A DNA stretch of 64,000 nt from the NCBI GenBank assembly GCA_965230225.1, contig CBDDKM010000002.1:434001-498000 (forward strand), read 5' to 3'. The stretch's first letter is position 1; every line of letters starts with the position of its first letter. The position numbers and the translations under genes were made by a program. The notes beneath the pieces were generated by a model that worked only from the letters and a program-made list of their open reading frames with translations, was not told where the DNA came from and ran no database searches. Of the stretch, positions 19,903 to 28,187 are shown piece by piece. The DNA comes from CALSMU01 sp965230225. GTDB lineage: Bacteria; Bacteroidota; Bacteroidia; Flavobacteriales_D; Parvicellaceae.

Positions 19903-21444
19903 TTAAACGGCTTCTTGCTTTAGAGCAATAATTCGATCGATCCCTTCTTCCATTCTTTTAAGAGTTTCCTCTTTACCTAGCAATTCTGCTATGGCAAACA
20001 TCGAAGGTCCCATTCCTAAACCAGTAACCAATACACGGAAGTTTGGCAATACTGCTCCCATTCCTAATTCATTATCCTCAAGGAATTTTTTGAATACAAC
20101 TTCCAATTCATCAGCATTCCAATTCTCGGTAGATTGGTATACTGCTAACAGTTTTCTCATTCTTTCAGGAGTTTCATCCTTCCATTTTTTACGAACTGTT
20201 TTAGCATCATATTCTGCTGGAGCTTCGAAGAAATATTTTCCTTCTTGCATTTCCTGAATAAAAGAAGCACGTTCTTTCATCATCCCTGCTACACCAGCTA
20301 AAAATGAATTAGGGTATTCTTTATCTAAATGAGGTGCTAATAATTGACCTAACTCATCGTCGGTTTTAGCTCTTAAATATTGCTGATTAAACCACTTGGT
20401 TTTATCCGGGTCAAATTTAGCACCACTCTTCCCTACTCTTTCTAGAGAGAAAGCAGCTACTAATTCTTCTAGTGTAAAAATCTCCTGAGCTGTTCCAGGG
20501 TTCCACCCTAAGAAAGCCAACATATTAATGAAAGCTTCCGGAAAATATCCTTGCTCTCTGTATCCTGAAGAAATGTTTCCTTCCGGCGATTTCCACTCCA
20601 AAGGGAATACCGGGAACCCTCCTTTATCTCCATCTCTCTTACTAAGTTTTCCGTTTCCGTTTGGCTTAAGAATTAGAGAAAGGTGAGCAAACTTAGGCAT
20701 GGTATCTTCCCATCCTAAATACCTGTATAACAACACGTGTAAAGGAGCTGATGGCAACCATTCTTCTCCTCTAATAACGTGAGTAATTTCCATCAAATGA
20801 TCATCCACGATGTTTGCCAGGTGATAAGTTGGCATTCCGTCTGCCTTGTATATCACCTTATCATCCATGTTGTTGGTATTTACTACCACCCAACCACGAA
20901 TTTCATCGTGAAAACGAACTTCTTCGTTTCTTGGCATTTTCAACCTCAACACAAATGGATCACCTGCATCTAATCTCTTCTGAACTTCATCTTCAGAAAG
21001 TGAAATCGAATTCTTCATGGATCCACGAGTAATCGAGTTATATTGCCAGTTAGGCATTTTTGCCTGCTTAGCCATTTCACGCATGTTCTCCAACTCTTCA
21101 GAAGTATCAAATGCGTAATATGCATAACCATCTTTTACCAGCTGGAAAGCATAGTCTTTATATATACCGGCCTCTTTTCTTTCAGACTGTCTGTAAGGGC
21201 CAAGATCACCTCCGGCACCAACTCCTTCGTTAGGGTTAATACCACACCAGTTCAATGCTTCAAGGATATAGTCCTCGGCACCTTTTACATATCTGGTTTG
21301 ATCCGTATCTTCTATTCTCAATAAAAAGTCTCCTCCATGCTTCTTAGCAAAAAGGTAATTGTAAAGTGCTGTTCTTACACCTCCAATATGAAGTGGTCCT
21401 GTTGGACTCGGTGCAAATCGTACTCTAACTCTTCTATCGCTCAT
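19903..21444 (-). CDS. gltX: Glutamate--tRNA ligase
   Basis: This 513-aa class I synthetase has the HIGH-type motif in PTGPLHIGGVRTAL (about 14-27) and the KMSKS-type motif as KLSKRDG (about 266-272), with an anticodon-binding region C-terminal. It charges tRNA-Glu. The length fits bacterial GltX. It is divergent from the TonB receptor and shares an operon with folB. Confidence 0.96.
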   Translation of the reverse strand: MSDRRVRVRFAPSPTGPLHIGGVRTALYNYLFAKKHGGDFLLRIEDTDQTRYVKGAEDYILEALNWCGINPNEGVGAGGDLGPYRQSERKEAGIYKDYAFQLVKDGYAYYAFDTSEELENMREMAKQAKMPNWQYNSITRGSMKNSISLSEDEVQKRLDAGDPFVLRLKMPRNEEVRFHDEIRGWVVVNTNNMDDKVIYKADGMPTYHLANIVDDHLMEITHVIRGEEWLPSAPLHVLLYRYLGWEDTMPKFAHLSLILKPNGNGKLSKRDGDKGGFPVFPLEWKSPEGNISSGYREQGYFPEAFINMLAFLGWNPGTAQEIFTLEELVAAFSLERVGKSGAKFDPDKTKWFNQQYLRAKTDDELGQLLAPHLDKEYPNSFLAGVAGMMKERASFIQEMQEGKYFFEAPAEYDAKTVRKKWKDETPERMRKLLAVYQSTENWNADELEVVFKKFLEDNELGMGAVLPNFRVLVTGLGMGPSMFAIAELLGKEETLKRMEEGIDRIIALKQEAV

Positions 21445-21482
21445 GACTTAATAATTTGGGCTGCAAAAGTATCCTAAAATCC

Positions 21483-21500
21483 GCATATTTCGAAATATGC
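21483..21500. promoter_or_regulatory. Perfect 18-bp palindrome upstream of gltX
   Basis: GCATATTTC-GAAATATGC is an uninterrupted perfect inverted repeat 39 bases from the gltX start, in the divergent gltX/TonB-receptor region. It has the size of a dimeric repressor site. Confidence 0.4.
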
Positions 21501-21639
21501 ATTTGGAAACTTTATAATTCGGATCAATTCTCCTCCAAATTTGTCAATTCAATGTCATAATTAGCTTACCTCCTATGTACCATGACATTCATCAGAAATT
21601 CCTCCCAATAATCGTTGCAATTTTGCGGTTGTATTTGAA

Positions 21640-23997
21640 ATGACAAAGCATTTAATCTACATACTGGCAATCATTTTTACAGGCATTATCCACTCCGGTA
21701 ATGCTCAAACGATTGAGCAAGATCTTAAGGGAGTAATTACCGATCAGTTTACCGAAAACCCCGTTAAAGATGCTTTGGTTTCCTTAATTGCAGATGGTAA
21801 AACAATTGCTGAAACCACTACAGACCACAAGGGAGTTTTTACTTTCGAAAAAGTACTGTTGGGTACCTATAACATTTCAATGTTGCATCCCGATTACATC
21901 CCGAACATTGTTACAGATATATCAGTTCAGGCCAGTAGAAGTACCCACATCAACCTGCAAATGGAAGTGGCTTTTAAAAAACTGGAAGCTGTCGAAATAA
22001 CATCTACAGCAGATCGAAACACCCCCATGAATCAAATGGCCACCGTAAGTGCCATTCCGGTTAGAGTGATTGATGCAAAGAAAATTGCAGGTAGTCTTGA
22101 TGATCCAATTAGAGTCGCAGGAACAAGACCGGGAGTTACTTCCGATGCTGCATTCTCCGAAAATTTTATATCCATTCGAGGTAATTCGCCAAGAGGATTG
22201 AAATACCGAATTGAAGGAGTGGAACTGATGAACCCAACTCATTTTGCACGAATAGGAAGTTCTGGAGGAACCTTTACTGTATTCAGCATGCAATTGCTAG
22301 GTAATAGTGACTTCTATATCGGGGCCTTTCCTGCAGAATATGGCAATGCTCTTTCTGGAATTTTTGACGTTAACTTTAGAAGAGGGAATGCTGATAAAAA
22401 TGAATTTACTCTGCAAATAGGAACATTGGGTGTGGATCTCGCCTCCGAAGGGCCAATCAATAAGGATAAAAACTCCTCTTATCTGGTTAATTACAGGTAT
22501 GCCACAGTGGGTATGGCAAGGTTTATCGGATACCCTACCCAACCAACTTATCAAGACCTTTCTTTTAACCTCCAATTTCCAACCAAAAGAGGTGGCAATT
22601 TTAAGTTTTTCGGGATTGCCGGAATGAGCGATAGAGAAAAGTGGGCTGTGGAAGATAGTACACTTTGGACCAGAGAACTGGACCGATATAACTTAACCAT
22701 GGTGAGTAACATGGCAACAGTAGGGCTCAGTTATACAGAGCTATTAGGAGAATCTACAGTGATTAAAAGTACTGTATTGGGTTCTATGGCGGAGCAAATT
22801 GACAACAAAAATTACCTTCTGGAAAACTATGAAGAAGTTAGCAGGCAAGTGAATGAATATTCCTGTGCTCCGGTGGCAATAGCCACTTCTATAAAACACC
22901 GATTTGGCTACAGGCACCAAAACAAAACAGGTGCTACCTATACCAAAACCAACCATAAATGGAGTGCTCAAAAGTACAACTTTGAATCGTCATCAACAGA
23001 TACAATGGTTGCAGGTGATGGTCATTCTCAAACGGTCAATTTATTTTCACAATCCAGGTTCTTAATCAACGAAGACCTTGCCTTAAATGCCGGAGTACAC
23101 TTTGTTCATCTGGATATCAATGATAAAAGTTCTATCGAGCCAAGAATTGGCCTTTCGTGGAAAGCCAATCATAAAAACAAACTCTCTTTAGCCTACGGTA
23201 AGCACAGCCAGATCGAAAATTTTGCCACTTACCAATATAGAACCAATGATAGTTTGGGGAATGTACTATATCCTAATCAGGCCCTCGACTTTATTAAAGC
23301 TCATCACATTGTAGCAGGATGGCAATCGAAATTAATCCGAAATCATTTTCTAAATGTAGAAGTTTACTATCAGTCTTTATACGATATTCCAGTAGAACAA
23401 AATGGATCGTTTTCTGTGGTTAACATTGGAGAGTTAGACGATATGCGACCCTTGGTAAATGATGGTACCGGAGAAAATTATGGTATTGATGTAGGACTAC
23501 AACGCTATACCGAAGATGGGCTATACTACATGATTAACACCAGTATCTTCGAGTCGCACTACACCGGAGGAGATGGAGTTAAAAGGGATACTGAATTTGA
23601 TCAAAACTTCAACATTAGGTTCCTTGCAGGTAAGGAATACCTAGTGGGAGAGAAAAAAGGCAGAAGAAACTTTGTTGGGTGGAACACCAATCTGGCAATT
23701 GTAGGAGGTAGGCCATATACTCCGGTTGATTTAGATGCTTCCAGAATTGCTCATGAAACCATACTGATGGAATCCATGGCATACAGTTTGCGCGAAGAAA
23801 ACCTAATATTTGTTGATGCTACGGTAACTTTTAAGACCAACAGAAAAGACAGAACAGGAACATGGAGCCTTCAAGTTAAGAACCTATTCTCGAACGGAAA
23901 TGCAATTTACAGAGAGTATGATTCGTTATTAGATGAGGTAGTTACTGTACCTTCTTCCAGCTTTTTTCCAAATTTAAGCTACCGTCTGGCATTTTAG
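21640..23997 (+). CDS. TonB-dependent outer-membrane receptor
   Basis: This 785-aa protein has a signal peptide (about 1-22), an N-terminal carboxypeptidase-regulatory-like beta domain (about 30-110, ITDQFTENPVKDALVSL), a plug domain (about 125-240, with SIRGNSPRGLKYRIEGVEL) and a 22-strand-type barrel ending in the aromatic strand FFPNLSYRLAF. It should import an unidentified ligand using TonB energy. No SusD partner is adjacent, so it is probably not a glycan SusC. Confidence 0.88.
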   Translation: MTKHLIYILAIIFTGIIHSGNAQTIEQDLKGVITDQFTENPVKDALVSLIADGKTIAETTTDHKGVFTFEKVLLGTYNISMLHPDYIPNIVTDISVQASRSTHINLQMEVAFKKLEAVEITSTADRNTPMNQMATVSAIPVRVIDAKKIAGSLDDPIRVAGTRPGVTSDAAFSENFISIRGNSPRGLKYRIEGVELMNPTHFARIGSSGGTFTVFSMQLLGNSDFYIGAFPAEYGNALSGIFDVNFRRGNADKNEFTLQIGTLGVDLASEGPINKDKNSSYLVNYRYATVGMARFIGYPTQPTYQDLSFNLQFPTKRGGNFKFFGIAGMSDREKWAVEDSTLWTRELDRYNLTMVSNMATVGLSYTELLGESTVIKSTVLGSMAEQIDNKNYLLENYEEVSRQVNEYSCAPVAIATSIKHRFGYRHQNKTGATYTKTNHKWSAQKYNFESSSTDTMVAGDGHSQTVNLFSQSRFLINEDLALNAGVHFVHLDINDKSSIEPRIGLSWKANHKNKLSLAYGKHSQIENFATYQYRTNDSLGNVLYPNQALDFIKAHHIVAGWQSKLIRNHFLNVEVYYQSLYDIPVEQNGSFSVVNIGELDDMRPLVNDGTGENYGIDVGLQRYTEDGLYYMINTSIFESHYTGGDGVKRDTEFDQNFNIRFLAGKEYLVGEKKGRRNFVGWNTNLAIVGGRPYTPVDLDASRIAHETILMESMAYSLREENLIFVDATVTFKTNRKDRTGTWSLQVKNLFSNGNAIYREYDSLLDEVVTVPSSSFFPNLSYRLAF

Positions 23998-24014
23998 AAT
24001 TAACTTTAACGTAT

Positions 24015-25592
24015 ATGAAAATACTACTCTCCTTCATATTGTTACTAGCCGTATTTTGGGGCTATGGTCAGATTGACGTAACAGACAAAGCCAACATTAA
24101 TTGGGGTCCTAAAATCCCTCAAGAAAAAAGGGCTTCTTTTGTAGATATTATTAGCCACGATGAAACCGGATATTACATGCTTAAAAATGTAAAAAACGGT
24201 ATGGCCCTTGAGAAGTATAATTTAGATTTATCGCAGGCAGATAAGTTTCAATTGCCCTTAAAGTATCAGGGGGACAATCTGTTTTTTGAAGGAATTACCG
24301 AGTTTAACGATAAGTTTTTACTCTTAAGCTCCCATACCGACAGGAAACTTAAGAAGAACTCTTTGTTTTATCAGGTTATCGACAAAAAGAATCTTAGTGC
24401 CGAAGGAGAAGCTACTAAAGTGGGTGAAATCGGTTATGAGAAGAAAAGGTTTCAGGGAGAATTTGATTACGAAATATCCCTTGATAGTACCAAACTATTA
24501 TTGTTCTTTAGCAAGCCTTATTTAAAGGATGCTCCTGAGCAGTTTGGGTTTAAGGTAATGAATCAAAAGTTGGAGGAACTGTGGAACAAAGAAGTGACAC
24601 TTCCATACAAACAGCAATTGTTTACAGTGAAGGATTATCGTGTTTCCAATAATGGAGATGTATACATATTGGGAAAAGAATTTTCTGAAGACAAAACCAA
24701 TGTAAAAAAGAAAGGTACCCGTAAATACAAGTACCACATTGTAGGGTACTTTGACAATGGAACCAGAATTAAAGATTTTGAAGTAGATCTGGAAGATAAA
24801 TTCATCTCAGAAATCACCTTTAGAGTTAGAAATAATGGAGATATTATCTGTGCAGGTTTCTATTCGGAGAATGGGAGTTATGGTATAAAAGGAACCTTCT
24901 TCTTAGCCATTGATGGGGAGACCAAGAAAATCAAGTCCTCCAACTTAAAGGAGTTTGAAGAAAACTTCATCACACAAAACTGGACTCAAAAACAAATTGA
25001 TAAGGCCAAGAGAAAAGAAGCAAAAAAGGATCGAAAAATTGAGATGTACAATTACGATTTGAGAAACTTTATTCTTAGAGATGATGGTGGTGTAGTATTA
25101 CTTGCTGAGCAATACTATGTTTATGTAACCACACACACTTATACGGATGCTAATGGGTACACCAGAACAACTACTACCTACCATTATAACTATAACGATA
25201 TTATTGTGGTTAATGTAGCTCCTGACGGAAACATCGACTGGACCACAAAAATTGAGAAAACACAACACTCCACTAACGATGGAGGGAGGTTATCATCTTA
25301 TGCATTACAAGTAAAAGACGATCAGATGTATCTGGTGTATAACGAAAGTGCTAAGCGCTATTTTGATAAAGAAGAATTAAAGAAACTAGAGAAAAAAGAG
25401 AAAAAGGCTTACCTAACTCTACTGGTTTCTATTGCCAATAACGGAGAATATAACAAAGAGATTTTGTTCAACAATTCCAACGACAGAATTTATACTGTAC
25501 CTAAATTATGCGAGCAAATTTCCGATGATCAAATGATCATCTACTCTGTATCCAGAAAAGGGCAGAAGTTTGGCAACATGCGATTAAAATAA
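24015..25592 (+). CDS. Exported protein of unknown function
   Basis: This 525-aa protein has a signal peptide (about 1-19). The body is beta-rich with repeated patterns like VYILGKEF and DGGVVLLAEQYYVY, suggesting a propeller-like fold. A charged KRKEAKKDRK stretch lies near 340. No T9SS domain is seen. It lies 17 bp after the TonB receptor and is likely in the same operon. Function is not recognised. Confidence 0.7.
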   Translation: MKILLSFILLLAVFWGYGQIDVTDKANINWGPKIPQEKRASFVDIISHDETGYYMLKNVKNGMALEKYNLDLSQADKFQLPLKYQGDNLFFEGITEFNDKFLLLSSHTDRKLKKNSLFYQVIDKKNLSAEGEATKVGEIGYEKKRFQGEFDYEISLDSTKLLLFFSKPYLKDAPEQFGFKVMNQKLEELWNKEVTLPYKQQLFTVKDYRVSNNGDVYILGKEFSEDKTNVKKKGTRKYKYHIVGYFDNGTRIKDFEVDLEDKFISEITFRVRNNGDIICAGFYSENGSYGIKGTFFLAIDGETKKIKSSNLKEFEENFITQNWTQKQIDKAKRKEAKKDRKIEMYNYDLRNFILRDDGGVVLLAEQYYVYVTTHTYTDANGYTRTTTTYHYNYNDIIVVNVAPDGNIDWTTKIEKTQHSTNDGGRLSSYALQVKDDQMYLVYNESAKRYFDKEELKKLEKKEKKAYLTLLVSIANNGEYNKEILFNNSNDRIYTVPKLCEQISDDQMIIYSVSRKGQKFGNMRLK

Positions 25593-25619
25593 AAAGGCCC
25601 GGTACTAAACCGAGCCTTT
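25593..25619. terminator. Bidirectional terminator
   Basis: An imperfect stem, AAAGGCCCGGT / ACCGAGCCTTT (one bulged base), lies between the convergent exported-protein and PfkB genes. Confidence 0.75.
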
Positions 25620-25640
25620 CCATATAGAATAATTCTGTTT

Positions 25641-26582
25641 TTATTGCTCTACTTCCTGAGTAGCATACTCTAAATTGAAGTTAGTCAACTCAGCAAACTC
25701 AAGAACTCTGTCGCTAATTTCTTCCATGGTTAATTCAGCCAATCTTTCGATTCCGAATTTTTCTACTGTAAAAGAAGCTAAAGCAGATCCCATAATGATT
25801 GCATTTTTCATGTTCTCCCATGAAAGGTCTCCTGTAGCAGCTAAGTGACCGATAAATCCTCCTGCAAAAGTATCTCCAGCTCCTGTTGGATCAAATACAT
25901 CTTCTAATGGTAATGCCGGTGCAAAGAAAATTCGCTCTTCATTGAACAATAATGCTCCATGCTCTCCTTTTTTAATGATTAAAGTAGTTGGCCCCATATC
26001 TAAGATTCTCTTAGCAGCTCTTACCAATGAATGCTCACCAGAAAGTAACCTGGCCTCTTCATCATTAATTGTCAATACATCGATTTCCTTCAATACTTTC
26101 TTTAAATCAGGCATTGCTACATCCATCCAAAAGTTCATCGTATCCAATACAATCAACTTCGGACGAACTTTCATTCTGTTAATCACTTCCAACTGAACAG
26201 AAGGAGTAAGGTTTCCTAGCATTAAGTATTCACAATCCTGATAGCTCTCAGGAATCATAGGGTCGAAAGTCTCCAATACATTTAGTTGAGTGTCTAATGT
26301 ATCACGGGTGTTCATATCATTGTGATATTTCCCTGACCAGAAAAACGTCTTCTCTCCCTCTTTTACTTGTAACCCTTCAGTTTTAATCCCTTTAGATGCC
26401 ATCATATCTAAAGTATCTTGTGGAAAATCATCCCCTACAACAGATACAATTTTAGACTCCTTTGTAAAATAGGATGCAGCTAAACTGATATAAGTACAAG
26501 CTCCTCCGATAATCTTATCCGTTTTTCCAAACGGGGTTTCAATCGCATCAAATGCAACTGTTCCAACACTTACTAAACTCAT
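25641..26582 (-). CDS. PfkB-family carbohydrate/nucleoside kinase
   Basis: This 313-aa kinase has the PfkB C-terminal signature DPTGAGDTFAGGFIG (about 248-262), which includes the anion hole and catalytic Asp, and the N-terminal GG-type block KIIGGACTYISLAAS. It is a ribokinase-like sugar or nucleoside kinase; the substrate is not fixed by sequence. It is the last clearly chromosomal gene before the island. Confidence 0.88.
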   Translation of the reverse strand: MSLVSVGTVAFDAIETPFGKTDKIIGGACTYISLAASYFTKESKIVSVVGDDFPQDTLDMMASKGIKTEGLQVKEGEKTFFWSGKYHNDMNTRDTLDTQLNVLETFDPMIPESYQDCEYLMLGNLTPSVQLEVINRMKVRPKLIVLDTMNFWMDVAMPDLKKVLKEIDVLTINDEEARLLSGEHSLVRAAKRILDMGPTTLIIKKGEHGALLFNEERIFFAPALPLEDVFDPTGAGDTFAGGFIGHLAATGDLSWENMKNAIIMGSALASFTVEKFGIERLAELTMEEISDRVLEFAELTNFNLEYATQEVEQ

Positions 26583-26663
26583 TTTTAATTTTTATTAATT
26601 TTTTGACAAAGATAGTTGTTTAATTACAAACTTTGCATTAATATTGCACCCCGATTTAAGGAT

Positions 26664-26706
26664 GCTTCTTTAGCTCAGCTGGTTAGAGCACCTGACTGTT
26701 AATCAG
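26664..26706 (+). pseudogene. 5' half of a tRNA-Asn, truncated after the anticodon stem
   Basis: GCTTCTT-TA-GCTCAG... continues through the D arm and the anticodon stem-loop CTGACTGTTAATCAG (GTT), then leaves the tRNA pattern; no T arm or acceptor 3' strand follows. The intact tRNA-Asn at 26831 shares the anticodon arm exactly. This looks like the chromosomal side of an integration junction. Confidence 0.75.
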
Positions 26707-26775
26707 TTTCCGTAGAAGATGGAAACAACTAATTGTCAGAGAGTTACAGAGAAATTGAAATAGTGAAAAATAGAA

Positions 26776-26795
26776 TTTGCAAACTTTTTGCAAAC
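26776..26795 (+). repeat. Arm-like double repeat, left copy
   Basis: Two TTTGCAAAC units (26776-26784 and 26787-26795) sit 11 bp apart, between the tRNA half and the intact tRNA-Asn. It is 19/20 identical to the copy at 27005-27024. Confidence 0.7.
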
Positions 26796-26830
26796 TTTTA
26801 TAAAAAAATTAATTTTGTCAAAAAATTGAT

Positions 26831-26904
26831 TCTCCCTTAGCTCAGTTGGTTAGAGCATCTGACTGTTAATCAGAGGGTCCTTGGTTCGAGCCCAAGAGGG
26901 AGAG
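26831..26904 (+). tRNA. tRNA-Asn (GTT)
   Basis: This is a complete 74-nt cloverleaf: acceptor TCTCCCT pairs with AGGGAGA, the anticodon arm is CTGACTGTTAATCAG, and the T arm contains GGTTCGAGCCC. No encoded CCA. It is flanked by arm-like repeats on both sides. Confidence 0.95.
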
Positions 26905-26909
26905 CTTCT

Positions 26910-26937
26910 AAAGCCGCTAATTTAGCGGCTTTTTTTA
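26910..26937 (+). terminator. Terminator after tRNA-Asn
   Basis: The stem AAGCCGCT / AGCGGCTT with a 5-nt loop is followed by a run of T. Confidence 0.85.
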
Positions 26938-27004
26938 TGCCCAAACGATACATGCATTTTTATCTCTAACCCTGAAAGTTTGCAAAAATGTTTGCAAAAC
27001 AGAC

Positions 27005-27024
27005 TTTACAAACTTTTTGCAAAC
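27005..27024 (+). repeat. Arm-like double repeat, right copy
   Basis: TTTACAAAC and TTTGCAAAC lie 11 bp apart in the same orientation as the left copy. Related TTTGCAAA sequences lie at 26978-27000 in a partly inverted arrangement. Confidence 0.65.
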
Positions 27025-27163
27025 AAATACTGCCCTTTTTCAAACAATTATTACGTCAATTTTAATAACTATTGAAAATCTTTCATTTTACTCATCTTTG
27101 GTAATCAATTTTACCTGTAATAATCCTATCTTGCGATAAAGACATAAACCCTACTTTGATCGC

Positions 27164-28114
27164 ATGATTAAATTCTTGAATACTGACAAATTAAATGTTG
27201 CGATACCTAGATTGTTTAAGGAAGCAACTAAAGAGATTTTCATTGTTGTTCCTTATATCAACCCTTCCGACAATGTATTAACTGCCCTTCAAGAAGCGGA
27301 TAGAAAAGGGGTTGAAATTAATCTCGTCTGTCAATACGAAACTTTGAAAAGCGAAACCAAAAAAGCGCTAACATCATTTAAGAACATGACGGTTTTTAAT
27401 CATGCTTTTCTTCACTCCAAATGTTACATTAACGAGAGGAGAATTATCATCACTTCAATAAATCTATTAAGTCACTCGGAACAGAACAATAGAGAAATGG
27501 GTGTAGAAATTGCGGAGTTTTCTGATAATTGGGAGTTGGAAGATTGGGCAGAGGAAAACGAAGATAATGATGAAGGATACGTATCAACCAAATTCTACGA
27601 CAATTTGATCGAGGAAATTCAGGAGATACTTAATAGTAGTGAGATCGTACAGAAGTCTAGCGGTCATTCAAAGAATGGTTTCAAAACAATCCTTAAAACC
27701 TCAAAACAAAACTTAGCAGAACAGCTAATTCAGTTCAATAAAACCTTCTCCCCGAAAAGATTTGAAATCAGTAAAGATCACACTTGGGATGAATCTATTG
27801 TTTGTAAGAACTTTGTCGACAAATTCAATTTAGTAGTAAAAGATTGTTTTGAAAGGATAGAACTTATTCCTATAAAAGGAGATATTGAGTTTTGGGAGGG
27901 CAAATTAAATGAGCTTCATCAGAATAAGTTTACTATTACCAGCAAAACTAAAGAGTATAAGTTCACATCTTACGTTAATAGTGGATGTAAGATTAATTTC
28001 GTGACCTACGATTTATACGACATGGAAGAAAATCAGCTTCTCGAAGTTTGGGGACTTGTGTTCAACAGAATATCAAAATACTTTACTAGAGAAAGAACCA
28101 AGCTTCCTTATTAA
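27164..28114 (+). CDS. PLD-superfamily (HKD-like) protein
   Basis: This 316-aa protein has one phospholipase-D-like half-site: HSKCYINERRIIITSINL (about 88-105) fits the HxKx4(D/N)x6(G/T)S pattern of PLDc_2 nucleases and lipases, though the usual Asp is Asn. The preceding ALQEADRKGVEINLVCQ segment also fits the fold. The C-terminal half is not recognised. A single motif implies dimerisation for catalysis. It is the first accessory gene of the island and may act on nucleic acid. Confidence 0.65.
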   Translation: MIKFLNTDKLNVAIPRLFKEATKEIFIVVPYINPSDNVLTALQEADRKGVEINLVCQYETLKSETKKALTSFKNMTVFNHAFLHSKCYINERRIIITSINLLSHSEQNNREMGVEIAEFSDNWELEDWAEENEDNDEGYVSTKFYDNLIEEIQEILNSSEIVQKSSGHSKNGFKTILKTSKQNLAEQLIQFNKTFSPKRFEISKDHTWDESIVCKNFVDKFNLVVKDCFERIELIPIKGDIEFWEGKLNELHQNKFTITSKTKEYKFTSYVNSGCKINFVTYDLYDMEENQLLEVWGLVFNRISKYFTRERTKLPY

Positions 28115-28187
28115 TTTAGCCTTAGTCAAAAAGTAATCAATTTTCGGATTCGCATTTTTTTTAGTTTCGTAACTAAAACGCCTCCGA

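Larger units (their letters stand above)
26583..27163. other. Island boundary: tRNA half, intact tRNA and repeats
   Basis: This 581-bp stretch without protein genes holds a 5' half of a tRNA-Asn, an intact tRNA-Asn, its terminator, and two near-identical 20-bp double repeats. It separates conserved chromosomal genes from accessory genes. Confidence 0.75.

Noticed and set aside
26664..26830. tRNA-Asn interrupted by a group I intron
   Set aside because: The 3' half of that tRNA does not follow, and 124 bp is too short for a group I intron.
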